64,000 bases of DNA from Streptococcus sp. HMSC067H01 (lineage in GTDB: Bacteria; Bacillota; Bacilli; Lactobacillales; Streptococcaceae). The notes beneath the pieces were generated by a model, which saw nothing but the letters and a program-made list of their open reading frames with translations, was not told where the DNA came from and made no database searches. Location: positions 220,551 to 284,550 of the forward strand of contig NZ_KV817803.1 in assembly GCF_001814775.1 (NCBI RefSeq), given 5' to 3'. This document shows, piece by piece, positions 47,820 to 56,487 of this stretch. Numbering within the stretch: the stretch's first letter is position 1; each line of letters begins with the position of its first letter. The translations under genes were made by a program, and so were the position numbers.

Positions 47820-49595
47820 TTAAATTTCCGTATTAACAGCCCTATTATTTATTCTGACCATTTCTATGACTTTCTGGCGTTGTTCCTCACTCAGATTCAA
47901 CTTCTGTAGTTGCTTTTCAATACTAAATTCTGAGGTATTGTATTTCTTATCATACATCTCTAGTAATTTATTACGGAGAAGGGGCTCGCTGATCAAATGA
48001 ATTTCTTTTAATAGTTCTTCTTCATTTTCTTCCTGCTCCTCTTCTCCATTAAGTATTTCAATCATAGAATTGATCCTTGCTAAGGCAAAATCACCATAAA
48101 TATTATCAATTAGATTTTCCTTCATGATTTCTTGTATATTTTTAGCAAAAGTGTTCTGTAAAACCTTCCCTTCTGAATATCCAGTTTCTTGATTCTTTTC
48201 AAGCATAATCACATTTCCTGGTTTAATATCCGAAAGCATATAAGGGGAGTGGGTTGTGAAGATGAGTTGAATTTTTTTCTCCTTTCCCTCAGTCTCTAAT
48301 ATTTCAGAAAGATTTTTTATAAGAATGTTAATTAATGTCCTGGACCATTCTAGATGCATTCCTGTTTCTAATTCATCAACTAACAGTATGATATCCTCAG
48401 CATGTTCTCCATACATAAGTAAGTAGGAATGAACTCGTGAAAATATTTCAATTAAGTTCCCTTCTCCAGTTGACATATGATAATCAGGAGTCTCTCCCAA
48501 CACATAATAATTATTAAATTTTTTATTGAATTCATAACAAGAATCATTTACCAATTCTTTTGATTTTGTATGCTGAAATAGTCTACCATTTAGCTCTTCA
48601 AATAAATATCTATTATTATTGGAATATTTTAACAAAATTGAATTATAAGAATCTTCAATTAAAGAACTATTTTCTCGAATTTCTTTAAAAATATCAACTA
48701 TATTAATTATTGATTTAACATACTGTTTTTTAACTTTTATAGTTTCATCTTTTGATTTATTCCCCTCGTTTTTATCTAATTCTTTTACTATCTCTTCAAG
48801 TAAATTTTTTCCTATACTCTCATAATCAGAAACCTCTTCTTCTAAATATTTTTTACATTTCGATAATAAAGGTTCAGATAAAAATTTTTTTATGAATTCA
48901 ACTTCTTCATAAAAAATATTATATATAGACTTATATATTAAAAATCCTATAGCTTTTATCCCCCTCGGAATTGAGTTAGTATAATCTTTTAAACCATAAG
49001 GTTCAATCTCTAATGAACAAGACAAAACTGAACTAATAATTTCACGATCGTTTAACCACAGATATGAATCCACAAACATTGTTAATCCTTTTTTATTCAA
49101 CGTTGTACCATATCTAAGAGTACCTCTTCTCCTATTTAATAAATCAACGTATAAGATATTTTGAGTCCTATCATAATATCCTGAATCAAGCTCAAAACTC
49201 CCATCTTGATTTCTGTAAAAAGGAGATTCTCCATATTCTGATAAATTAGCAACAGATAAATTTTGGAGAGAAACCTTAAACCTTACTTTGTCTTCTTGTT
49301 TTCCAAGTTCAAAAAGGAAAAAATATTGATTATCAGGGTCTTGTTCAAATTTATCCGGTCGGTAGCCACTAATTATATTTAAAACTGTTGTCTTCCCAGT
49401 CCCATTTATTCCAACTATAGGTGAAATATTATAAATAGACTCTCCATAAAAGTTTTCAATATAATCTGGATTTTCGGCAATTTTTAATTCACTGGTTTCA
49501 AAGTTAAAATCAACTTTATATTGGTCTGAAAAATTAAAAATCTCTTCTTTAAAAAGCTCATTATACTGTTTAATGACCAAAGCAATTAATTTCAT
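47820..49595 (-). CDS. SMC/ABC-type AAA ATPase of a Septu-like defence pair (PtuA-like)
   Basis: 591 residues. Walker A GINGTGKTTVLN at 62-73 comes after a short N-terminal strand region; a long helical insertion follows (about 230-350, charged). An ABC-type signature YHMSTGEGN (near 375), Walker B IILLVDELETGMHLEW (near 400) and a switch histidine in LIFTTHSPYMLSD (near 450) complete the ATP site. The acidic C-terminus (EEEQEENEEE) and last 60 residues are helical. Four-base overlap with the HNH nuclease gene upstream. This layout fits PtuA of Septu or related OLD-like ATPases without a TOPRIM domain. The region is much more AT-rich than its neighbours. Defence role is inferred. Confidence 0.75.
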   Translation of the reverse strand: MKLIALVIKQYNELFKEEIFNFSDQYKVDFNFETSELKIAENPDYIENFYGESIYNISPIVGINGTGKTTVLNIISGYRPDKFEQDPDNQYFFLFELGKQEDKVRFKVSLQNLSVANLSEYGESPFYRNQDGSFELDSGYYDRTQNILYVDLLNRRRGTLRYGTTLNKKGLTMFVDSYLWLNDREIISSVLSCSLEIEPYGLKDYTNSIPRGIKAIGFLIYKSIYNIFYEEVEFIKKFLSEPLLSKCKKYLEEEVSDYESIGKNLLEEIVKELDKNEGNKSKDETIKVKKQYVKSIINIVDIFKEIRENSSLIEDSYNSILLKYSNNNRYLFEELNGRLFQHTKSKELVNDSCYEFNKKFNNYYVLGETPDYHMSTGEGNLIEIFSRVHSYLLMYGEHAEDIILLVDELETGMHLEWSRTLINILIKNLSEILETEGKEKKIQLIFTTHSPYMLSDIKPGNVIMLEKNQETGYSEGKVLQNTFAKNIQEIMKENLIDNIYGDFALARINSMIEILNGEEEQEENEEELLKEIHLISEPLLRNKLLEMYDKKYNTSEFSIEKQLQKLNLSEEQRQKVIEMVRINNRAVNTEI

Positions 49596-50569
49596 TCTTC
49601 TTCTCCTACTAGTCCAATCTCTTTGCTAATATCTGTAACCATTTTTGAAAGTGGTCTTTTCCCATAATTTTCTTTGTCTGTGTAGTGACCTGTTATAAAG
49701 CGATTCACCTCAGCCTCACTTAATTCAAGGTTTGTTTGATTTAAGATTTCTGATAAACCTTCTCTATAACTATCTGTGTAGACTTCTTTTTTCCAAATTA
49801 ATTCATTTACTACATCAATGTGGCTTTGATATAGCTCCTCTATACCCAAAATACTAATCCCATTTTTAAAGGCAGAATCATCTGAACTAATTTTGATATT
49901 AACCTCATCAACAGACTTTGGAATGTATGTAAACTTTACATCATCGAATGAAAAACTAGTATCATAGGGACTATATTCTAAATCCCTATTCGATTTCACA
50001 TGATTACAACTATAGCAACTAGGGATTAAATTATAAAATGAAACAGCAAATAGTGGATAGCTGTCTTTTGGGAAAAAGTGGTCTAGTTGAGCTGTGTTTA
50101 CCACTTTAGTCTGACCGTTAATTTCTTGTTTGCAACCCGGACATTCATTTTCGACCTCATCAATTACAAATGAGTCTTGATTACAATTATCACAGTGAAG
50201 TATTTTATATGTTGAGTTTATATAATTCCGATTACAATATGGACATACCGAAACGTTTTTTAAATCAATTATTCTCTTCCTTAATCTTGAATCTATCTTG
50301 CCATAAGATTTTTTTAGATACCCTGCTAATCTAGGTTCTTCATCTATGAAATTATCCAATAATCCTTTATAATTCTTTAAAATTGAAAATTCACCCTTCA
50401 TTATATTTAGAAAAGCATCCTGTTCACTCTCAAGTCCCGGTATATTATTTACAACCCAGTTATTTAACTCATCTTTAAATTCAGGATAATCTGTAAAATT
50501 TAATTTTCTATATAATTCCATGCAAAATTTTTCAACTTCAGACGGATTTGATTTTTCTATAGGTATCAT
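49592..50569 (-). CDS. HNH endonuclease with extra zinc ribbon (PtuB-like)
   Basis: 325 residues. A helical N-terminus (1-100) is followed by CPYCNRNY (C109, C112), a separate four-cysteine ribbon (HCDNC, C126/C129; CPGC, C143/C146), then the HNH core QLDHFFPKDSYPLFAVSFYNLIPSCYSCNHVKSNRD with D163-H164, N180 and C185/C188. The first and last cysteine pairs probably hold the HNH zinc, and the middle four a ribbon nested within it. GGAAAG and not a strong SD precedes the ATG. It overlaps the ATPase gene by four bases, so it is made in fixed ratio. Predicted DNA- or RNA-cleaving effector of a defence module; alternative is a stand-alone modification-dependent nuclease. Confidence 0.75.
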   Translation of the reverse strand: MIPIEKSNPSEVEKFCMELYRKLNFTDYPEFKDELNNWVVNNIPGLESEQDAFLNIMKGEFSILKNYKGLLDNFIDEEPRLAGYLKKSYGKIDSRLRKRIIDLKNVSVCPYCNRNYINSTYKILHCDNCNQDSFVIDEVENECPGCKQEINGQTKVVNTAQLDHFFPKDSYPLFAVSFYNLIPSCYSCNHVKSNRDLEYSPYDTSFSFDDVKFTYIPKSVDEVNIKISSDDSAFKNGISILGIEELYQSHIDVVNELIWKKEVYTDSYREGLSEILNQTNLELSEAEVNRFITGHYTDKENYGKRPLSKMVTDISKEIGLVGEEE

Positions 50570-50581
50570 AACTGACTTTCC

Positions 50582-50587
50582 ATTATA
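50582..50587 (-). promoter_or_regulatory. Possible -10 box for the nuclease/ATPase pair
   Basis: Minus strand TATAAT lies 13 bases before the HNH start; no convincing -35 box is present at 16-18 bases. Confidence 0.3.
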
Positions 50588-50693
50588 TTACAATAGACTG
50601 TTCGCAAATTCTTGATAGGCATGTTAATTATTCAACTACACTAAGAATTCTGCAATTTCTGCTTCTAGGGACATCACATTGCCATAAATACTG

Positions 50694-50711
50694 ATAAAAT
50701 TGCAATTTTAT
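50694..50711. repeat. Perfect 18-bp palindrome at the end of uvrC
   Basis: ATAAAATTGCAATTTTAT is perfectly palindromic and lies three bases after the uvrC stop codon, at the edge of the AT-rich nuclease/ATPase segment. It could be a weak terminator stem, a protein site or an insertion boundary. Confidence 0.6.
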
Positions 50712-50714
50712 GGT

Positions 50715-52553
50715 TCATGATTTTCCTTCTGTTTGGTAATTTACTTTTTCTTCCGCAACCTGAGCTAGTTCTACACGCTCTTGGGGATTCAAGTGTTGAT
50801 GAACAGCCTCTGCTACTGCTCTTGGTATACCAACTTCGACAATCTCATCCACACTGACTTCCTTGATTTTAGTCAAGGACTTGAAATATTTCATCAAATT
50901 CTGCTTGCGTTTTGGACCCAATCCCTCGATGCCATCAAGCTGAGAGGAGAAGGAATTTGTAGAGCGCAGTTGACGGTGGAAAGTGATAGCAAAACGGTGG
51001 ACTTCATCCTGAATGCGTTGGAGGAGGAAAAATTCCTGAGAATTACGAGACAACTCCACTACCTCAAGCGGATCTCCAAAGAGTAATTCATGGGTTTGGT
51101 GCTTGTCATTTTTTTGCAAACCTGCGATAGGAATATCCAAGCCTAGCTCCTCTTGGACAACCTGCTTAGCAATATTTACCTGACCTTGTCCTCCATCAAT
51201 AACGATTAAGTCAGGCGGTGTCAAACCATCTCGTTGGACCCGTCCATAACGTCTACGAATAACCTCTCGCATACTTGCATAATCATCTGGTCCGACAACA
51301 GTTTTTATCTTGTACTTGCGGTAATCCTTCTTGCTCGGTTTACCGTTAACAAAAACTACCATGGCAGAAACTGGACTAGTCCCCATGATATTGGAGTTAT
51401 CAAAGGACTCGATGCGAACTGGGGTTGGAATTTGTAGAAGTCGTCCCAAGTTTTCAATGGCACCTTGAGTCTTTTCAACTGATTTTTCTAGCAGGTTAAA
51501 TTTCTGCTCCAAGCTTACACGCGCATTTTTGATAGCCAGATTAACCAGTTGTTTCTTCTCCCCTCGTTGGGGCTTGAGAACCTTTGTATCCACCAAAGCC
51601 TTGATAGCTTCTTCGTCAATATCTTGAGGAATCAAAATCTCATTGGGAACCAGGTGAGATTTTTCTTGATAAAACTGTCCCACATAGGTCAAGAAATCCT
51701 CGTCTGGATCATTGTAGTAAGGAAAGAGATTGACATCGCGTTCAATCAACTTGCCCTGACGGACAAAGAAAACCTGAACACACATCCAGCCCTTGTCTAC
51801 ATAGTAGCCAAAGACATCACGATTTTGGAGATCCTTGGCCATCACCCGTTGCTTGGTCCGAAGGGTGCCAATGGCCTGAATCAAATCTCGGTACTCAGCC
51901 GCACGCTCAAATTCCATCGTCTGAGCTGCAGTAGTCATCTTTTCCTTGAGTCCATCGATAATCTTATCATCCTGACCTTTCAAGAAATCAGAGACCTCCT
52001 GGGCCATAGACTTGAAAAAAGTCTCGTCTTTCTTACAGATGGTGTGAGCCATGCACTGGCCGATATGGTAGTAAAAACAGACTTTTGACGGTGGATTGGT
52101 ACACTTGCGAAAAGGAAAAATCCGATCCAACAACCGCTTGATTTCATTGGCTGCCCCCACATCCGGATAGGGACCAAAATAGAGACCTCCGTCTTTTTTG
52201 ACCTGACGGGTGATAATCAAGCGAGGATAGCGCTCATTTGTGATTTTGATGAAAGGATAGGACTTGTCATCCTTAAGCATGATATTGTACTTGGGCTTGT
52301 TTTCCTTAATGAGATTAATCTCTAAAAGAAGGGCCTCAATATTGGACTCCGTGACAATAAACTCAAAATCTACAATCTCAGACACCAAGGCTTCTGTCTT
52401 GGTATCATGGCTCCCACGGAAGTAGGACCGTACACGATTGCGTAGATTTTTGGCCTTTCCTACATAGATAATCGTGCCGTTTTTATCCTTGTGAATGTAA
52501 CAACCAGGGCTGGTCGGCAAGAGCTCCAGTTTTGATTTAATCAAGTTATTCAT
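50715..52553 (-). CDS. uvrC: UvrC, excinuclease ABC subunit C
   Basis: 612 residues; makes both incisions in nucleotide excision repair. GIY-YIG domain ([31 protein letters not shown]), UVR motif ([16 protein letters not shown]), RNase H-like endonuclease domain ([31 protein letters not shown]) and C-terminal helix-hairpin-helix ([22 protein letters not shown]). In-frame codons upstream of 52553 exist, but MNNLIKSK is the conserved start. It has no Shine-Dalgarno and lies six bases after a TGC-TATAAT extended -10, so it is probably leaderless. Confidence 0.95.
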   Translation of the reverse strand: MNNLIKSKLELLPTSPGCYIHKDKNGTIIYVGKAKNLRNRVRSYFRGSHDTKTEALVSEIVDFEFIVTESNIEALLLEINLIKENKPKYNIMLKDDKSYPFIKITNERYPRLIITRQVKKDGGLYFGPYPDVGAANEIKRLLDRIFPFRKCTNPPSKVCFYYHIGQCMAHTICKKDETFFKSMAQEVSDFLKGQDDKIIDGLKEKMTTAAQTMEFERAAEYRDLIQAIGTLRTKQRVMAKDLQNRDVFGYYVDKGWMCVQVFFVRQGKLIERDVNLFPYYNDPDEDFLTYVGQFYQEKSHLVPNEILIPQDIDEEAIKALVDTKVLKPQRGEKKQLVNLAIKNARVSLEQKFNLLEKSVEKTQGAIENLGRLLQIPTPVRIESFDNSNIMGTSPVSAMVVFVNGKPSKKDYRKYKIKTVVGPDDYASMREVIRRRYGRVQRDGLTPPDLIVIDGGQGQVNIAKQVVQEELGLDIPIAGLQKNDKHQTHELLFGDPLEVVELSRNSQEFFLLQRIQDEVHRFAITFHRQLRSTNSFSSQLDGIEGLGPKRKQNLMKYFKSLTKIKEVSVDEIVEVGIPRAVAEAVHQHLNPQERVELAQVAEEKVNYQTEGKS

Positions 52554-52559
52554 AGTTCC

Positions 52560-52568
52560 ATTATAGCA
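52560..52568 (-). promoter_or_regulatory. Promoter -10 of uvrC, predicted leaderless
   Basis: Minus strand TGC-TATAAT (52560..52565) then six bases to ATG. No clear -35 at 17 bases. The TGC belongs to the terminator T-run region of the preceding gene. Confidence 0.55.
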
Positions 52569-52603
52569 AAAAGCTCCCCTCATTGCTTACATCAGGGAGC
52601 TCT
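52567..52603 (-). terminator. Terminator of the matrixin gene, abutting the uvrC promoter
   Basis: AGCTCCC (52572..52578) and GGGAGCT (52595..52601) pair; minus strand leads into TTTTTGC, whose last bases are part of the extended -10 of uvrC. Confidence 0.8.
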
Positions 52604-52623
52604 ATTTTTCGTTTGAAAATCAC

Positions 52624-53325
52624 TTATTCTTCAGACTCATAGAGTTCTTGAACTGCTTGAACATCTTGTGCCTGAATACCATAATAAGAACCTGCTGATT
52701 GCATGACTGACACTTCATTAGTGTGTTCCAAACCAATCGCATGACCTAGTTCATGCTCTGCTGTATGCAAGATGCGATCATAGGTATAGCCATAGTTTGG
52801 ATTAGATAGATAATAATGATTCAAGCGAACGGTTACTGAAGTAAATTGTTTGGTTAGGAGATTTGTCTGACTCTCCGCCTCACCGGCAACAGATGTGGAA
52901 CCATCATTCATTTCAGTCGCAAAAATAGTTGCTTGGTCAGGTTCTGTCACAAGTACAAAATTAAAAGCGCCAGTCTGATTCCAATTGGTAATAGCCTCAA
53001 CGTAAGCCTTTTGAAAGGTTGCATCCATTTGAGGATCAATATAAATTGTCGCCTGCGCTTGGGGCCATTTTACTCCTGAATCTTGATGATGATCAGTCTG
53101 AGACAAGCCTTGCAACTTACCAGTTTCTTGCCATTGATGCCAACCTGCTTGACCAACTTGAACAAGTTGCCCCGCTTGATTGAAGACACCAGATAAATCT
53201 CCCGTCACATACCAGAGAATCCCTAAAGCAATAAGAATTAAGACTACAAGAGTCCACACAAGGCGCCAGAACATGCGCCAAATCCCTAGTAACAATCGAC
53301 ATAGAACACGTATAATCCAGAACAT
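52624..53325 (-). CDS. Matrixin-family zinc metalloprotease, membrane-anchored
   Basis: 233 residues. N-terminal basic/hydrophobic anchor (LCRLLLGIWRMFWRLVWTLVVLILIALGILWYV, about 8-40), a linker, then a catalytic domain with HTAEHELGHAIGLEHT, the HExxHxxGxxH zinc motif of metzincins, followed by a SVMQSAG Met-turn. The beta-strand before it (TIYIDPQMDATFQKAYVEAITNWNQTGAFNFVLV) is typical of matrixins. It probably cleaves extracellular or surface protein. It lies in its usual place before uvrC in pneumococci. Confidence 0.88.
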   Translation of the reverse strand: MFWIIRVLCRLLLGIWRMFWRLVWTLVVLILIALGILWYVTGDLSGVFNQAGQLVQVGQAGWHQWQETGKLQGLSQTDHHQDSGVKWPQAQATIYIDPQMDATFQKAYVEAITNWNQTGAFNFVLVTEPDQATIFATEMNDGSTSVAGEAESQTNLLTKQFTSVTVRLNHYYLSNPNYGYTYDRILHTAEHELGHAIGLEHTNEVSVMQSAGSYYGIQAQDVQAVQELYESEE

Positions 53326-53341
53326 GATTCCCCGCCTTTCT

Positions 53342-53376
53342 AAAAAAATAAGAATCCACCTTTAAACCATGGATTC
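53342..53376 (-). terminator. Terminator of estA
   Basis: GAATCCA (53352..53358) and TGGATTC (53370..53376) pair; the minus strand continues as TTATTTTTTTAG. Confidence 0.75.
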
Positions 53377-53431
53377 CCATTCTAAAGATAGATTCTTTAT
53401 TCTACTGAATCAAACTGAAAGAAAGCTAAAA

Positions 53432-54211
53432 CTAGCTCAATCTCTCTTCCAAAACAAAATCAATCGGCAGCGTAGCCAAAAAACGTTCCAATTGTTTTTC
53501 CCAGTAATACCACTCGTGGTTGCCTGGACTATGACTATAAGAAATATCAAAACCTAGCTTCTTGAGATTCTTCACCGCTAGGTTATTGGCAGCATACAAG
53601 AAATCTTGCTCGCCACACCAAACCCAGAGCTTGGTCTTCTTGTCTGACTTTTTAGCAAGGCTTTCAAGTGAATAAGGACTAGTTTCCCAGTTATCAAGCT
53701 TACCAAAAACACCTCGCCAATAGGCAAGCGTCCCAAGATTTTGGTTCTCAGGCGAAAACTCTTCGAAGCTGAGAGCTCCAGAAAGACTAGTGGCGTGTGA
53801 GAAACTATTGGTTGACAAAGCCAACTTGAAGGAACCGTAGCCTCCCATTGAAAGGCCAGCGATAAAAGTTTTTTCACGCTTGCTAGACATATTAGGGAAG
53901 AAACGTTTGAGCACTTTAGGTAGTTCTTCTGCTAGAGCTGTATAGTAGTTATAGCCATACTGAGTATCTGTATACCAGCCATTACTTGTATTAGGCATGA
54001 CAACAATCAGATTAGTCCCCCTCAACAAGCGCTCTACATTGGTTCGTTTGAGCCAACTGTTGTGATTCCCTGACATCCCATGTAAGAGATAGAGGACAGG
54101 AATATCTGTAGAATCTGGCTCCTCAACTCGAGACGCATCGGGGTAGAGAACATTAACGCCCCACTCCATGTCTAAAACTTCTGAGTAATACTCAATCTTC
54201 ATTACTGCCAT
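53432..54211 (-). CDS. estA: Tributyrin esterase EstA
   Basis: 259 residues of the esterase D / acyl-hydrolase family. Nucleophile elbow [13 protein letters not shown] (Ser), [25 protein letters not shown] (oxyanion region) and the catalytic histidine in [12 protein letters not shown]. Pneumococcal EstA deacetylates sialic acid and hydrolyses short-chain esters; no signal peptide is seen. Of three clustered ATGs, the one at 54211 has AAGGAG at six bases and matches the known [10 protein letters not shown] start. Confidence 0.92.
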   Translation of the reverse strand: MAVMKIEYYSEVLDMEWGVNVLYPDASRVEEPDSTDIPVLYLLHGMSGNHNSWLKRTNVERLLRGTNLIVVMPNTSNGWYTDTQYGYNYYTALAEELPKVLKRFFPNMSSKREKTFIAGLSMGGYGSFKLALSTNSFSHATSLSGALSFEEFSPENQNLGTLAYWRGVFGKLDNWETSPYSLESLAKKSDKKTKLWVWCGEQDFLYAANNLAVKNLKKLGFDISYSHSPGNHEWYYWEKQLERFLATLPIDFVLEERLS

Positions 54212-54237
54212 CATTTTCTCCTTCTAAGCTTAAGATA

Positions 54238-54264
54238 AGAAAAAGCCGAAATTCGACTTTTTCT
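54238..54264 (-). terminator. Terminator of rnjB (bidirectional)
   Basis: AAAAAGCCG (54240..54248) pairs with CGACTTTTT (54254..54262), with one C-A mismatch and an AAATT loop; T-runs on both strands. Confidence 0.75.
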
Positions 54265-54279
54265 CCTTCTATCCGATAC

Positions 54280-55941
54280 TTATTTCGCTTCCATAACAAC
54301 TGGTAAAATAGCTGGGCGGCGTTTTGTTTGATCAAAGAGGAATTTAGACAAATTGTCACGAACCTTACCTTTGAGTTCTGCCCAATCAAACTCTTCACCT
54401 TGAAGATATTCTTCAACCGTTTGGTTAATCAACTCTGAACTTTCACGCAGAATATCTCGACTCTTCTTGAGATAGACAAATCCACGCGTATGCACTCGAG
54501 CCTTGGCGATAATTTTCTTCTCACGACGGTTGACAGTAATCGCAACGATGAAAATTCCATCCTCCGACAAAACCTTACGGTCACGAAGAACGACATTGCC
54601 GACATCTCCGATGGCATTCCCATCAATCAAGACATCTCCTGCGGTAACGGCACCAGATGGGACAAAATCTCCATGCTCATAAGACATGGTTGTGCCCTTT
54701 TTAGGGATGAAAATCCGTTCTGGCAACATGCCAACTGCCATAGCAGCTCTGGCATGGGCATCCAACTCACGATATTCACCCTGGATTGGGAAAAGATACT
54801 TGGGTTGCAAGAGATTGATCATCAATTGAAGATCACGCGCATTTCCGTGTCCAGACACTCGCAAACTTTGGGTAATGGTTTTAACCACACCTCCAGCTTG
54901 GTAGATCATATTTTCCACACGCGCCATCATAGCCTCTTTGGCAATCGATGGTGTTGTAACGATATAGACCAAGTCTCCTTCCTTGATTTCAACATAACGG
55001 TGACGGCCGATAGACATCTTACGAAGCCCATTAATCGGTTCCCCCATTCGACCTGTCTCAAGGATAATCAACTCATGGTCTTCAAATTGGGACATCTCTT
55101 TGGGCTTAATCAAAAGTCTCTCATTTGCCAGAGATAGTTTTTTAAGGCGAATGGCTGTGCGGACGATATTTTCAATGTCGAATCCTGTCAAAACAACACG
55201 GCGTCCTGTCTCCGCAGCTGCGTCAAAAACCTGCTGGATACGGGAAAGATTACTTGCAACTGCAGCAACGATGATGCGTCCATCCCAGTCAGAGATGGTT
55301 TGCGTGATTTCTACACCAACTTCATTTTCACTGGCTACTTGGATATTGCTATCTGCATTTGCTGAGTCACTAAGCAAAGCCAAGACCCCTTCGCGCCCAA
55401 TCTCTGCCAAACGACCAAAATCAGTGGCATAAGATTCACTCGCTGTTTGGTCAAACTTGAAATCTCCTGTATAGACGATGTTGCCTTCAGATGTTTTTAA
55501 GACCACACCCAAACTTTCTGGGATAGAGTGGGTTGTACGGAAGAAGGATACTACCGTTCCACCAAAATCAATCTCTGTATTTTCATCAATGACATGGAAA
55601 TCATCAAATTTCTTGACACTGTCATTCCCCTTAACAAAAAGCTTGGCAAGTTCGATGGTCAGCTCTGAGCCAAATACAGGAACCTTAGCTTCTGCCAAGA
55701 GATAAGGAAGGGCACCAATCGCATCCGCATGCCCGTGTGTTAAGAAAACCCCAGCAATACGGTCGCTATTTTCAAACAGATATTCCATATTTGGAATAAC
55801 GACATCGACACCCAACTGTTCGTTTTCAGGATATTTCAAACCTGCGTCCAATACAAAAATCGAGTCGTTAATTTCTGCGATGTACATGTTTTTACCATTT
55901 TCACGTACACCCCCAAGTGTTGTTAATTTAATAGTATTCAT
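54280..55941 (-). CDS. rnjB: Ribonuclease J2
   Basis: 553 residues. Metallo-beta-lactamase (1-200), beta-CASP (200-360), and a C-terminal domain. The usual HxHxDH motif of RNase J1 is HGHADA here (residues 69-74), so the last metal-binding histidine is alanine. This marks the J2 paralogue, which has weak or no activity alone and works with J1 in mRNA turnover. It has a long leader with a stable hairpin. J1 would be elsewhere. Confidence 0.92.
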   Translation of the reverse strand: MNTIKLTTLGGVRENGKNMYIAEINDSIFVLDAGLKYPENEQLGVDVVIPNMEYLFENSDRIAGVFLTHGHADAIGALPYLLAEAKVPVFGSELTIELAKLFVKGNDSVKKFDDFHVIDENTEIDFGGTVVSFFRTTHSIPESLGVVLKTSEGNIVYTGDFKFDQTASESYATDFGRLAEIGREGVLALLSDSANADSNIQVASENEVGVEITQTISDWDGRIIVAAVASNLSRIQQVFDAAAETGRRVVLTGFDIENIVRTAIRLKKLSLANERLLIKPKEMSQFEDHELIILETGRMGEPINGLRKMSIGRHRYVEIKEGDLVYIVTTPSIAKEAMMARVENMIYQAGGVVKTITQSLRVSGHGNARDLQLMINLLQPKYLFPIQGEYRELDAHARAAMAVGMLPERIFIPKKGTTMSYEHGDFVPSGAVTAGDVLIDGNAIGDVGNVVLRDRKVLSEDGIFIVAITVNRREKKIIAKARVHTRGFVYLKKSRDILRESSELINQTVEEYLQGEEFDWAELKGKVRDNLSKFLFDQTKRRPAILPVVMEAK

Positions 55942-55996
55942 TTTTCCTCCGAATAGTCACTTCAACTGTTTGTAGAGCTTTAAAAACTCTCTTTTT

Positions 55997-56019
55997 CTGA
56001 AAGTCCAATTCACTTTCAG
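55997..56019 (-). other. Leader hairpin of rnjB
   Basis: CTGAAAGT (55997..56004) pairs perfectly with ACTTTCAG (56012..56019). It lies about 20 bases downstream of the promoter and has no strong T-run, so it could stabilise the mRNA or bind a protein, fitting an RNase gene that may control itself. Confidence 0.4.
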
Positions 56020-56036
56020 CCGAATCTTTTCCATTC

Positions 56037-56064
56037 ATTATACCATTTTTTTAGTAATTTTCAA
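56037..56064 (-). promoter_or_regulatory. Promoter of rnjB
   Basis: Minus strand TTGAAA (56059..56064), 16 bases ending TGG, TATAAT (56037..56042). The leader is about 90 bases. Confidence 0.75.
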
Positions 56065-56454
56065 AATGAATCTTACAGAACCTAACACTTCAAATATCTA
56101 TTTTTATCTTATAAAGCCAAGTTGGCTAAATCCCAACTAAGCCGTCAGATTACTTCTAATCTTCAACTGTTTTAACAAGATCCAAAAGGGATTCTCAGCC
56201 ACAGCAGGTTCTCTTTTCTCCCAAAATCCTTATCCTCCATCAACCTTTATATCACACACTTTTTCACATTACCTTCTAATAGAAAATCATCCTGGCAAGC
56301 AGCTTTATCTCTTATTACAAAAATCATACATATCCAAAAGTATCCCTTTAGCAAAGATGAAGCCACTTCAACCCTTTTCCCTGTCAGTGTTTATAATCTA
56401 CCACGAATTCCTTTCTCCATTTTATCCTCCAGCCAACTTCCACTTGACAGAAAA

Positions 56455-56481
56455 CAAAAAGAGTCAGCAAGCCAACTCTTT
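56455..56481 (-). terminator. Terminator of recJ
   Basis: AAAGAGT (56458..56464) pairs with ACTCTTT (56475..56481); minus strand continues as TTTTTGTTTTC. Confidence 0.8.
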
Positions 56482-56487
56482 CGATCT

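Larger units (their letters stand above)
55942..56487. other. Long intergenic region upstream of rnjB
   Basis: 546 bases. It has the rnjB promoter and leader, and the recJ terminator. Between them, on the minus strand, are decayed coding-like stretches: an ATG at 56423 with GGAGG (nine codons), and a GTG frame 56247..56366 (39 codons) preceded by AAGGG. Neither has a recognised product; a degenerated small gene is possible, as pneumococci have a short hypothetical gene at this place. Confidence 0.4.
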
